A stretch of 64,000 bases of DNA from the NCBI GenBank assembly GCA_021325455.1, contig JAJPHD010000020.1, forward strand, positions 1-64,000, read 5' to 3'. The position numbers were made by a program, and so were the translations under genes. Source of the DNA: Actinomycetota bacterium (GTDB lineage: Bacteria; Actinomycetota; Acidimicrobiia; Acidimicrobiales; JAJPHD01). Positions 40,711 to 48,361 of the stretch are shown piece by piece. The notes under the pieces were generated by a model. That model was given only the letters and a program-made list of their open reading frames with translations. It searched no databases and was not told where the DNA came from. The number at the start of each line of letters is the position of its first letter. The first letter of the stretch is position 1.

Positions 40711-41325
40711 TCAGAGCCGCCGCCGCCACCTGGCCTGCTCCTCCTCGAAGACGTCAACCACCTCCACGTCCACCGTCCTCACCTCCAGGCCCAGCAGCCT
40801 GGCCCCCCCCTCCACCACCACCTGCCTCACCGAGTCCGCCGTGGAGGGGATGTCCATGCCGACCGCTACGGCCACCGTGAGGGCGACCGTCACCGGGATC
40901 CGCCTCGCCGGCCCTCCTTCCGCCTCGTTCCCGAGCTCCCCGTGCCCCTCGACGGGGAGGATGCGGCAGCTGCGGGCCCGCAGCCCCGGGACCTGGTCCA
41001 GCAGCTGGCGGAGGGTGCCGGCTGCCGCCCCCCGCTCGAGGCGGATGGGACCCAGCGGGGACGGGAGCACCAGCCAGGCCCTGGGCCGCAGCTCCGCCCT
41101 CACCCTGGACATGATCCGCTCGGCCAGGTGGGCAGGTGGCTCGACCGGCTGGCGCAGGTAGCGTTCCACCGGGTCCTGGATGGAGCGGTACTCGCTCACC
41201 ACCTTCTGGCAGTAGGGGCAGGCCTGCTCGTGGGGATCGAGGGTGCCAGCGGCGGCGTGGTCCCACACCTCGGAAGGATCGCGGCCGCAGATGAGCCGGG
41301 GCAGGTCCTCTGCGCTCATCGCCAT
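40711..41325 (-). CDS. Anti-sigma-like zinc-finger protein fused to an Asp23 domain
   Basis: A 204-residue protein with two parts. Residues about 10-50 contain a zinc-finger anti-sigma pattern: a Cys at 13, His at about 23 and 32, and CPYC at 36-39, close to the HxxxCxxC of ZAS domains. Residues about 75-195 resemble an Asp23/Gls24 domain, ending in the LGLEVRTVDVEVVDVFEE strand. There is no transmembrane helix. It overlaps the sigma-factor gene by 10 bases, the usual layout for a sigma/anti-sigma pair. The fused Asp23 domain could recruit it to an Asp23/AmaP assembly. Confidence 0.75.
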   Translation of the reverse strand: MAMSAEDLPRLICGRDPSEVWDHAAAGTLDPHEQACPYCQKVVSEYRSIQDPVERYLRQPVEPPAHLAERIMSRVRAELRPRAWLVLPSPLGPIRLERGAAAGTLRQLLDQVPGLRARSCRILPVEGHGELGNEAEGGPARRIPVTVALTVAVAVGMDIPSTADSVRQVVVEGGARLLGLEVRTVDVEVVDVFEEEQARWRRRL

Positions 41326-41954
41326 GGCTGCATCACCTCCGCCAGCCGGCGTCTGGCCCGATGTATCCGGCCCCGCACGGCCGCGGGGCTCCCTCCCACT
41401 ATGGCAGCAATCTCGGAGTAGCTGAGCCCCTCGCCCTCCCGGAGGAGCCAGCAGGCCCGCTGGTCGGGAGGCAAGCGGGCCAGGGCCAGGCGGAGGGCGC
41501 CCAGCTGCTCGTTGGCCTCCACCCCCCTCTCGGGACCCCTGGCCTCGGGGCCGGCTACCTCCTCGGCAGCGCCGTCAAGGGAGGTGGCGGGCCGGCGGGA
41601 CCGGACCATGTTGAGGCAGCGGTTGGTGACTATGCGGTACATCCACGAGGAGAAGGCGGCCTCCCCCCGGTAGCCGCGCAGGCGCCGCCAGGCCGAGAGG
41701 AACGACTCCTGGGTGGCGTCCTCGGCCTCGCCCGGGTCGTCCAGGAGGCGCAGCGCCAAGCGGTACATGGCCGGCTGGTAGCGGACCACTAGCTCTCCGT
41801 AGGCGGCCGTGTCCCCCTCCTGGGCCCGCACCACCAAGGTGTCGTCGTCAAGGCGGTAAGGGTCGCTGATGGGGCCCAAGCTTTGCACCCCGGCACTGGC
41901 CTCGGCCCACTCGATCCAAGCGTGACGATCCGGGCCGGCCTGTGTCCCAACCAT
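41316..41954 (-). CDS. ECF-type RNA polymerase sigma factor
   Basis: A 212-residue sigma-70 family ECF factor. Region 2 spans about residues 42-110 and includes the DPGEAEDATQESFLSAWRRL core-binding and -10-reading helices. Region 4 occupies the C-terminal 60 residues (LPPDQRACWLLREGEGLSYSEIAAI then a GSPAAVRGRIHRARRRLAE recognition helix). The N-terminal start is uncertain: ATG 41954 is used, ATG 42017 is also open, and family similarity begins only near residue 37. It heads an operon with a zinc-finger anti-sigma and an Asp23 protein, and is divergent from the AmaP operon that it may control. Confidence 0.88.
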   Translation of the reverse strand: MVGTQAGPDRHAWIEWAEASAGVQSLGPISDPYRLDDDTLVVRAQEGDTAAYGELVVRYQPAMYRLALRLLDDPGEAEDATQESFLSAWRRLRGYRGEAAFSSWMYRIVTNRCLNMVRSRRPATSLDGAAEEVAGPEARGPERGVEANEQLGALRLALARLPPDQRACWLLREGEGLSYSEIAAIVGGSPAAVRGRIHRARRRLAEVMQPWR

Positions 41955-41995
41955 TGTCGGGCCAACCGGGTCTTCCCCAGAAGAAGGAGCACAAG

Positions 41996-42205
41996 TTGTC
42001 GCGTCGCCAGTACGCATTCATAGTCGGGTTCCTCTTCGTGTGGCTGGCCTACGTGTCCGGCCCCGTCGTCGTGGCCGCCCTGGCCGCCGGCGTCATCGCC
42101 TGGCTGGCCGTTCGGGCCCTCGAGGGCGACCTGGCGTTCGCGGAGTGGCTGGAGCGCTTCCGCGACGAAGGTGCCCCCTCGCGGCGGCAGGAGAGCCGGC
42201 GGTAG
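41996..42205 (+). CDS. DUF2273-like small membrane protein
   Basis: A 69-residue protein with one long hydrophobic segment at about residues 7-34 (YAFIVGFLFVWLAYVSGPVV and on), followed by a charged amphipathic tail. Its position beside Asp23 and AmaP genes matches the small DUF2273 membrane proteins found in such loci in Firmicutes and actinobacteria. TTG 41996 is chosen because GAAGGAG stands 8 bases upstream. GTG 41942 is an alternative that would overlap the sigma-factor N-terminus. First gene of the rightward envelope-stress operon. Confidence 0.7.
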   Translation: MSRRQYAFIVGFLFVWLAYVSGPVVVAALAAGVIAWLAVRALEGDLAFAEWLERFRDEGAPSRRQESRR

Positions 42206-42282
42206 GGCCATGGGTGCCCCGGGGACCCAAAGAGACCAAGACGAGTTGACGAGATGAAACAGCACAAAGGAGAACCAAGACC

Positions 42283-42804
42283 ATGAGCGACCCCGCCGTC
42301 CGCGCTTCGTCCGAGGCCGGGCCCGAGCAGGCTCCCCCGGTCCCCCAACCGTCCCGGCCCGGCCGGCCATCGGTCAGCCCCACCCGACCGGGCGAGGGCG
42401 GGGCCAGCCTCACCAGCGACCGGGGGATCACCAAGATATCCGACGTCGTGGTGGCCAAGATCGCAGCGCTGGCCACGCGCGAGATCGCCGGCGTCCAGGC
42501 CATGGGCACCGGCATGGCCAGGACCTTCGGGGCCATCCGGGCCCGCGTGCCGGGAGGCAGCGAGGGAAGCCTCACCCAGGGCGTTGCCGTGGAGGTGGGC
42601 GAGCGGCAGGCAGCCGTGGACATCGACATCGTCACCTACTACGGCCAGAGCATCGTCGAGGTCACCGAGGCGGTGCGCGCCAACGTCATCTCCCGCATAG
42701 AGAGCATGACCGGCCTCGAGGTGGTCGAGGTGAACATTGCCGTCGACGACCTCTACATAGAGGCCGAAGCGGCCCGCGAGCGTGAGGTCACCCGCGTCGA
42801 ATGA
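42283..42804 (+). CDS. Asp23/Gls24 family envelope stress protein
   Basis: A 173-residue protein. After a Pro/Ser-rich N-terminal 40 residues comes a canonical Asp23 domain: GITKISDVVVAKIAALATRE, a GVAVEVGERQAAVDIDIVTYYG strand pair, a helix ending IESMTGLEVVEVNIAVDD. It has no membrane segment and would be anchored through AmaP. ATG 42283 follows AAAGGAGAA. Its stop overlaps the next start as ATGA. It is the most typical Asp23 protein of the locus. Confidence 0.92.
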   Translation: MSDPAVRASSEAGPEQAPPVPQPSRPGRPSVSPTRPGEGGASLTSDRGITKISDVVVAKIAALATREIAGVQAMGTGMARTFGAIRARVPGGSEGSLTQGVAVEVGERQAAVDIDIVTYYGQSIVEVTEAVRANVISRIESMTGLEVVEVNIAVDDLYIEAEAAREREVTRVE

Positions 42805-43154
42805 CCGGGAGGCAGGGCCTGACACCTCCCCGAGGGGGGGATCGGGCCGATCTCGCCCGGGCCGTGGCCCCCGCCCTGCAGGCAGTGCCCGGGGTGGCCC
42901 GCCTCATGGTGGGACGAGGGGTCGAGGTGGCAACCCACCACGCGGGAGGCAAGGTGGCAGGCGTCAGCCTGGTCGGTGACCGGGTGCTCGTCTGCCTGGT
43001 GGCGGACCGGGTGCCGGTCCACGAGGTGGCGGCCAGGGCCGCCGCGGCTGCCGAAGCCGTGCTGGCCCGCTTCGGCGACACCCGGGTGGTGGACGTGGTC
43101 GTGGACGACCTCGATCTGCCCGAGGACGTCAGCACCGCCGGGGGTTCCTCTTGA
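42801..43154 (+). CDS. Small Asp23-like protein
   Basis: A 117-residue protein. Residues about 20-110 resemble a minimal Asp23 domain, with VAPALQAVPGVARLM, a GVEVATHHAGGKVAGVSLVGD strand region, a long Ala-rich helix and VVDVVVDDLDLPED at the end. It is less conserved than the preceding protein. It is coupled by ATGA to the gene before and by TTGA to the gene after, showing it is part of the same operon. Function presumably as a partner subunit of the Asp23 layer. Confidence 0.72.
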   Translation: MTGRQGLTPPRGGDRADLARAVAPALQAVPGVARLMVGRGVEVATHHAGGKVAGVSLVGDRVLVCLVADRVPVHEVAARAAAAAEAVLARFGDTRVVDVVVDDLDLPEDVSTAGGSS

Positions 43155-43684
43155 GGGCCTTCAACCGACTGCTCGGGATGGCCATGGGCCTGGCCCTGGT
43201 TGGTGCCGGAGGCTTCTGCGCCCTGGAGGTGGTGCTGGCGGCCTTCGGGCACGCCTTCTTGGTCCTGCCTGCCAGCGCCTACCTCCGCGCCCTGCGCACC
43301 ACGCCCTGGTCGGCCACGCCCACCAGGGCGATAGTGGCAGCGGTGGCCGCAGCCGGGCTCCTTCTCTTCGTGGCAGAAGCCTGGCCCCGCCGCCCTCGCC
43401 TCGTCCGCATACCGGCCAGCGACGGCGCCGGACAATGGTGGTTGCGCAGGACCTCCATAGAGAGCCACCTTCGCCGCCACGTGGTGGGCGTCACGCCGGC
43501 CCAGCGAGCCCGGGTGCGCCTGGGTGTGCGCAAGCAGCGCTGGCAGGCCCGCATCAGGACGGTGGCCCCGCTCCACCTGCGGCCCGAGATCGAGGAGGTG
43601 GCGCGCCAGGGCCTGGTCCGCCTGGGAGCTCCCGAAGCCACCACGATCAGGGTCAGGGTCGCAAGGTCCCGGAGGGTGGCATGA
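43151..43684 (+). CDS. DUF6286-like membrane protein
   Basis: A 177-residue protein with two N-terminal hydrophobic helices (about residues 7-40 and 59-75), then a soluble C-terminal domain containing TSIESHLRRHVVGVTPAQRA and a basic Arg-rich region. This layout and the neighbourhood match the DUF6286 proteins located between Asp23 and AmaP genes in actinobacteria. Role unknown, probably a membrane component of the Asp23 complex. The start is a TTG overlapping the previous stop (TTGA), and the end overlaps amaP (ATGA). Confidence 0.72.
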   Translation: MRAFNRLLGMAMGLALVGAGGFCALEVVLAAFGHAFLVLPASAYLRALRTTPWSATPTRAIVAAVAAAGLLLFVAEAWPRRPRLVRIPASDGAGQWWLRRTSIESHLRRHVVGVTPAQRARVRLGVRKQRWQARIRTVAPLHLRPEIEEVARQGLVRLGAPEATTIRVRVARSRRVA

Positions 43685-44265
43685 CCGACAGCGCCAACCG
43701 GGGGCTGTGGCTGGTGGTCGGCCTCATCCTCATGGCCATGGGGGGGGTTGGGCTGAGCTTCTCCTTCGGGGCCTGGGGCGAAGGCGCGGCCCATGCCACC
43801 ATCATCACCCACACCGTCGTGCGGTGGTGGCGTGAGGGGTCCTGGAAGTCCTTCGCCGCAGCGGCCTTCATCGGCTTCGCCTTCCTGGTGCTCGGGCTCT
43901 TGCTCCTGTGGCGGGAGCTCGTCCCCCACCAGGGCCGTGCCCGCCTCGACGACTTCGTCCTGCCCCCGGCCGGGGGAGTCCCCTCCAGGGGGGAGACGGT
44001 GGTCAGGGCCGCCTCGCTGAGCCATGGCCTCGAGGGGGACCTGGAGAGCATCCCCGGGGTGGAACGGGCCCTGGTGGGGCTGTTCGGGACCACCGAGCAC
44101 CTCGCCGTCCGGGCCCGGCTGCGGGTCCTGGACACAGCCGACCTCGAGGAGGTCTCCCGGCGGGCGGCCGAGGCCATGGCGAGGATGGCGAGGACGGCGT
44201 CCCTGCGCACCGAAGATGCCGAGGTGACGGTGTCCCTGGTCGCCTCCGGGACCCGGGTGGGGTGA
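43681..44265 (+). CDS. amaP: AmaP, alkaline shock response membrane anchor
   Basis: A 194-residue protein. Two hydrophobic helices (about 9-28 and 58-80) form a hairpin, followed by a cytoplasmic domain with LEGDLESIPGVERALVGLFG and VRARLRVLDTADLEEVSRRA, resembling the Asp23-like C-terminus of AmaP. AmaP binds Asp23 and holds it at the membrane in Staphylococcus. It is the last gene of the operon and is translationally coupled to the DUF6286-like gene. Confidence 0.85.
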   Translation: MTDSANRGLWLVVGLILMAMGGVGLSFSFGAWGEGAAHATIITHTVVRWWREGSWKSFAAAAFIGFAFLVLGLLLLWRELVPHQGRARLDDFVLPPAGGVPSRGETVVRAASLSHGLEGDLESIPGVERALVGLFGTTEHLAVRARLRVLDTADLEEVSRRAAEAMARMARTASLRTEDAEVTVSLVASGTRVG

Positions 44266-44348
44266 GCGGCGGCCCAGGCTCCTGAGGGCCGGCCCCGCCG
44301 GGTGGAAGAGCGCCTTTGGTCGGTCACCGGGAGCTGCTTCGCTTATCG

Positions 44349-44377
44349 TTTGCGTACGGTCCCGTACCGTACATAAG
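44349..44377 (+). promoter_or_regulatory. Promoter with TetR operator
   Basis: The palindrome GTACGGTCCCGTACCGTAC (44354-44372) has seven-base arms around CCCGT. It lies exactly between a weak -35 (TTTGCG, 44349-44354) and -10 (CATAAG, 44372-44377) spaced by 17 bases, 11 bases before the tetR ATG. A repressor here would shut off both tetR and the exporter gene. Confidence 0.7.
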
Positions 44378-44387
44378 GTGTCGGTCG

Positions 44388-44999
44388 ATGCCACCGGCCG
44401 TCGAGTCCCCACCCAGCCGGGGCCGGCTCCGCGACCCGGGCCGCGACGAGGGCATACGCCGGGTGGTCCAGGAGCTGCTGGCCGAGGTGGGCTACGACCG
44501 GCTCACGGTGGACGCCGTGGCGGCCCGGGCCCATGCCAGCAAGGCGACCATCTACCGCCGCTGGCCGTCCAAGGCCGAGCTGGTGATCGACGCCGTGGGC
44601 TGCATGGAGCCCCTGCCCGTCCCCCCCGACACCGGCTCGGTGGAGGAGGACCTGCGCCAGGCCTTCGCTCACAAGGGGGTCACCAAGGAGTTCCACCTCG
44701 ACCTCGTGAGCGGCCTGCTGACCGCCCTCCCCCGCAACCCTGACCTGGCCCAGGTGTTCCGGGACAGGTTCATCGACCCCCGGGCCCGGGCCATGCGGGT
44801 GATATTCGAGCGGGCCGTGGCCCGGGGCGAGATCCCCCCCGAGCGGGACCTGGACCTGCTCACCTCCGTGTTCCCGGCCATGGTGGCCCACCGGTCCCTG
44901 GTGGCCGGCCGGCCCGTCACCGTGGCGTACCTGCGTGCCGTGCTGGAGCAGGTGGTGCTGCCCCTGGCCGGGAGGCAGTCCCCGCGGAGCCCGGGATGA
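44388..44999 (+). CDS. TetR family transcriptional regulator
   Basis: A 203-residue TetR-type repressor. The N-terminal helix-turn-helix reads LLAEVGYDRLTVDAVAARA then ASKATIYRRWPSKAELV (about residues 26-66). The C-terminal ligand domain is the TetR_C form common in regulators of efflux pumps. ATG 44388 is used since the operator lies just upstream; the frame is open back to 44316 through it. It is coupled by ATGA to the MFS gene and probably represses both. Confidence 0.92.
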   Translation: MPPAVESPPSRGRLRDPGRDEGIRRVVQELLAEVGYDRLTVDAVAARAHASKATIYRRWPSKAELVIDAVGCMEPLPVPPDTGSVEEDLRQAFAHKGVTKEFHLDLVSGLLTALPRNPDLAQVFRDRFIDPRARAMRVIFERAVARGEIPPERDLDLLTSVFPAMVAHRSLVAGRPVTVAYLRAVLEQVVLPLAGRQSPRSPG

Positions 45000-46480
45000 C
45001 CGCCGCCCCCCCGGCCCGCACCAGGCCCCGCCGCCTCGGCCTGGCCCTGCTCGTCATCTCCACCGCTCAGCTCATGGTCGTCCTCGACGCCACGATCGTG
45101 AACATCGCCCTTCCCTCCATGCGCCGCGACCTGCACTTCTCCCTGCCGAACCTGGAGTGGGTGATCACTGCCTATGCCCTCACCTTCGGGGGCTTGCTGG
45201 TGTTCGGCGGCAGGACGGGAGACCTGTTCGGCCGACGGCGGATGTTCATGGTCGGCATTGGCCTCTTCGCCGCCTCCTCCCTGCTGGGGGGCCTCGCCAC
45301 CACTCAGGCCTGGCTGATAGCCAGCCGGGCGGCTCAGGGGATCGGGGCAGCCATCGCCTCCCCCACCGCCCTCTCCCTCGTGGCCACCACCTTCCCCGAG
45401 GGCCCGCCGCGCAACCGGGCCATGGGCGTGTATGCGGCCATGTCGGGGGCCGGCAGCGCCGTGGGGCTCCTGCTCGGAGGGATCCTCGTGGACGTGGCCT
45501 CCTGGCGCTGGGTCCTGTTCGTGAACGTCCCCATAGGCGCCCTGGTGCTGGTCCTGTCGCCCTGGGTCCTGGCCGAGTCCGAGACCCGGGCCGGCCGCCT
45601 CGACCTGCCCGGTGCCATCACCGTGACCGGAGGCATGGGCCTCTTGGTCTACGGCCTCACCAATGCCGCCACCCACGGCTGGGCGAGCACGGGAACCGTG
45701 GCCCCCCTGGTGGTGGCGGGCGTCCTCCTCCTCGGGTTCGTGGCCATCGAGACGAGGAGCCCCCAGCCGCTCATGCCCCTGCGGATCTTCGCCAACCGCG
45801 ACCGGTCGGGCGCCTACGCCATCATGCTCGCCGTGGGGGCGTCCCTCCTCGCCATGTTCTTCTTCTTGACCCAGTACATCCAGAACATCCTGGGGTTCAG
45901 CCCGCTGGAGGCCGGCGTCGCCTTCCTGCCCCTATCGTTCCTCATCGCCGGCACGGCCGTGGGCGTGTCCCGCCTCGTGAGCCGCATCGGCCCTCGGGTC
46001 CCCATGACCGTGGGGCCGTTCCTGGCCGCCGGGGGGATGTTCTGGCTCTCCCGCATCACCGCCAGCAGCGGCTACCTCGACGTGCTCGGCCCCATGCTGG
46101 TGCTGGCCGTCGGGATGGGGCTGGCCTTCGTGCCCCTCACCCTGGTAGCCGTGGCCGGCGTGCGCCCGGGCGAGACGGGCCTGGCATCGGCCCTCCTCAA
46201 CACCGGCCAGCAGATCGGCGGGGCGGTGGGGATCGCCGTGCTCGGCACCATAGCCACCACCACCATCAAGTCCCAGGCCCGCCGGCTCGTGATCGCCCAC
46301 CACGGCCTGCTGACCCGCCACCTCATCGCCGTGGCCACCACCAGGGGCTACACGCACGCCTTCTTCGTCTCCACGCTCATCGCTCTGGGGGCCTTCGCGA
46401 TAGCGGCGCTGGTGATACGGACCAGGGCCGCCTCCCCCAGGGCGCCGGCACCGTTGCCCCGTGAGGTGGACACTGCCTAG
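44996..46480 (+). CDS. MFS drug exporter, DHA2 (EmrB/QacA) family
   Basis: A 494-residue transporter with 14 predicted helices. TM1 contains the family signature QLMVVLDATIVNIALPSM. Motif A follows in the 2-3 loop (GGRTGDLFGRRR), and motif C appears as AMSGAGSAVGLLLGGILVD. Proton-coupled export of drugs or cationic compounds is expected, under control of the upstream TetR. There is no partner membrane-fusion protein. The start overlaps the tetR stop. Confidence 0.92.
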   Translation: MTAAPPARTRPRRLGLALLVISTAQLMVVLDATIVNIALPSMRRDLHFSLPNLEWVITAYALTFGGLLVFGGRTGDLFGRRRMFMVGIGLFAASSLLGGLATTQAWLIASRAAQGIGAAIASPTALSLVATTFPEGPPRNRAMGVYAAMSGAGSAVGLLLGGILVDVASWRWVLFVNVPIGALVLVLSPWVLAESETRAGRLDLPGAITVTGGMGLLVYGLTNAATHGWASTGTVAPLVVAGVLLLGFVAIETRSPQPLMPLRIFANRDRSGAYAIMLAVGASLLAMFFFLTQYIQNILGFSPLEAGVAFLPLSFLIAGTAVGVSRLVSRIGPRVPMTVGPFLAAGGMFWLSRITASSGYLDVLGPMLVLAVGMGLAFVPLTLVAVAGVRPGETGLASALLNTGQQIGGAVGIAVLGTIATTTIKSQARRLVIAHHGLLTRHLIAVATTRGYTHAFFVSTLIALGAFAIAALVIRTRAASPRAPAPLPREVDTA

Positions 46481-46489
46481 GTTTACGCC

Positions 46490-48361
46490 ATGAGCGACCG
46501 GCCCCTCCCGTCCCCCTCCAAGCGAGCTCGTGGCCCGTTGGTCCTGGGCCTGGTCCTGGCGCTGGGGTTGCTGGCGGCGGCCTGTGGCGGCCAGGCAGGT
46601 TCCTCCGGCCAGCCCGCCAGCTCTTCCAGCCAGGCATCCAGCGGGAGCAGCACGCCCGTCAAGGGAGGAACGGCCACCTTCGCCCTTCCTCCCTCGGTGC
46701 ATCCCACCTACATCCTGCCCCTCATGCCCAACGCCTACTACAGCAATGTGAACCTGTTCCAGTTCCAACAGCTGCTGTACAGACCGCTGTACTGGTTTGG
46801 CAAGGGCGCCCAACCGGTGCTCAACGAGCAGCTGAGCTTGGCCCTGCCGCCTCGGTACTCTGACCACGACCGCCGGGTCACGATCACCCTCAAGCCCTTC
46901 CGTTGGGCCGACGGCAAGCCCGTGACCTCCAGGGACGTGACCTTCTGGATGAACCTCTTGAAGGCAGAGAAGGCGATCTGGCCCGTGTACGTCCCGGGCG
47001 GGTTCCCCGACGACGTCACCCGCATGGTCACACGGAGCCCGCGCACCCTCGTCTTCTACCTGTCGGGCCCGTTCTCCCCCCGCTGGTTCACCTACAACGA
47101 GCTGTCCCAGATCACGCCCCTCCCCCAGCACGCCTGGGATAAGACCAGTGCCTCCGGCCCGGTCGGAAACTACGACGAGACCACCGCCGGTGCTCGGGCC
47201 GTATACAAGTTCCTGTCGGCCCAGGCCCGCGAGACCACCACCTACGCCGCCAACCCGCTGTGGAAGGTGGTGGATGGCCCATGGCTCCTGTCCCAGTACC
47301 AGAACACCGGCTACACGGTGCTCGTGCCCAACCAGCACTACTCCGGAACCAAGCCGCACCTGGCCAAGCTCATCGAGGAGCCCTTCACCACGGACTCGGC
47401 TGAGTACAGCGCTCTCCGGGCGGGGCAGGTCACCTACGGCTACATCCCGTATGCCGACGCCAGCCAGAGGCCCTTGCTGGCCAGCAAGGGCTACCGGTTC
47501 TCCCCCTGGGTCACCTGGGGCATCAACTACTTCCCGGAGAACTACAACAACCCCGTCGTCGGCCCTATCTTCCGGCAGCTGTACGTACGACAAGCGATGC
47601 AGATGCTCATCGACCAGCCTGGAGACATCAGGGCCGCCCTGCACGGCTACGGGGTGCCCACCTACGGGCCTGTCCCCATCAAGCCATCCAATTCCTTGGC
47701 CTCCGCCTTCGAGAAGCGCAACCCGTACCCCTACGATCCGCGGAAGGCGGCTTCCCTCCTCGCCTCCCACGGCTGGGCCGTGCACCCGGGCGGTGTGAGC
47801 ACCTGCACCCACCCCGGTGACGGGGCCCACCAGTGCGGGCCCGGGGTCAAGCAGGGGGCCCGGATGTCCTTCAACCTCCAGTATGTGAGCGGAAGCCTGT
47901 TCGTCAACCAGGACATGCAGGCCCTCAAGTCCAGCTTCTCCACCGCCGGTATCGACATCCACCTGTCCCAGGCCCCGTTCCAGTCGGTCATCGCCACTGC
48001 TGCCCCTTGCAAGCCGTCGCAGTCCTCCTGCTCCTGGCAGATGGAGAACTGGGGCCAGGGCTGGAGCTATGGGCCGGACTTCTACCCCACCGGCGAGGAG
48101 ATCTTCGCCTGCGGGGCAGGTATCAACGAGGGCAGCTACTGCGACAAGACGGCCGACCGGTATATCAACGCCACCACTCGCCCCGGCAACGCCCATGCCA
48201 CCATGGTCCGCTACGAGGACTACCTCACCCGTCAGCTCCCGGTGATCTGGCAGCCCGAGCCCGACTTCCAGCTCTCCGAGATCCGCTCCACTCTCCACGG
48301 GGTCCTCCCGCAGAGCTCGGTCCTCAACTTCACTCCGGCCGCCTGGTACTTCACGAGATGA
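46490..48361 (+). CDS. ABC transporter substrate-binding lipoprotein, family 5 (peptide type)
   Basis: A 623-residue family 5 solute-binding protein. A Sec lipoprotein signal with LLAAACGG puts the lipid-anchored residue at Cys32. A Ser/Gly-rich linker follows. The mature domain has the typical FQQLLYRPLYWF and VTITLKPFRWADGKPVTSRD segments. Family 5 proteins bind peptides, nickel, or other solutes. No permease or ATPase genes are adjacent; instead the stop overlaps an aspartoacylase-like gene, hinting at use of acylated amino acids or similar. ATG 46490 starts 9 bases after the exporter gene. Confidence 0.9.
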   Translation: MSDRPLPSPSKRARGPLVLGLVLALGLLAAACGGQAGSSGQPASSSSQASSGSSTPVKGGTATFALPPSVHPTYILPLMPNAYYSNVNLFQFQQLLYRPLYWFGKGAQPVLNEQLSLALPPRYSDHDRRVTITLKPFRWADGKPVTSRDVTFWMNLLKAEKAIWPVYVPGGFPDDVTRMVTRSPRTLVFYLSGPFSPRWFTYNELSQITPLPQHAWDKTSASGPVGNYDETTAGARAVYKFLSAQARETTTYAANPLWKVVDGPWLLSQYQNTGYTVLVPNQHYSGTKPHLAKLIEEPFTTDSAEYSALRAGQVTYGYIPYADASQRPLLASKGYRFSPWVTWGINYFPENYNNPVVGPIFRQLYVRQAMQMLIDQPGDIRAALHGYGVPTYGPVPIKPSNSLASAFEKRNPYPYDPRKAASLLASHGWAVHPGGVSTCTHPGDGAHQCGPGVKQGARMSFNLQYVSGSLFVNQDMQALKSSFSTAGIDIHLSQAPFQSVIATAAPCKPSQSSCSWQMENWGQGWSYGPDFYPTGEEIFACGAGINEGSYCDKTADRYINATTRPGNAHATMVRYEDYLTRQLPVIWQPEPDFQLSEIRSTLHGVLPQSSVLNFTPAAWYFTR

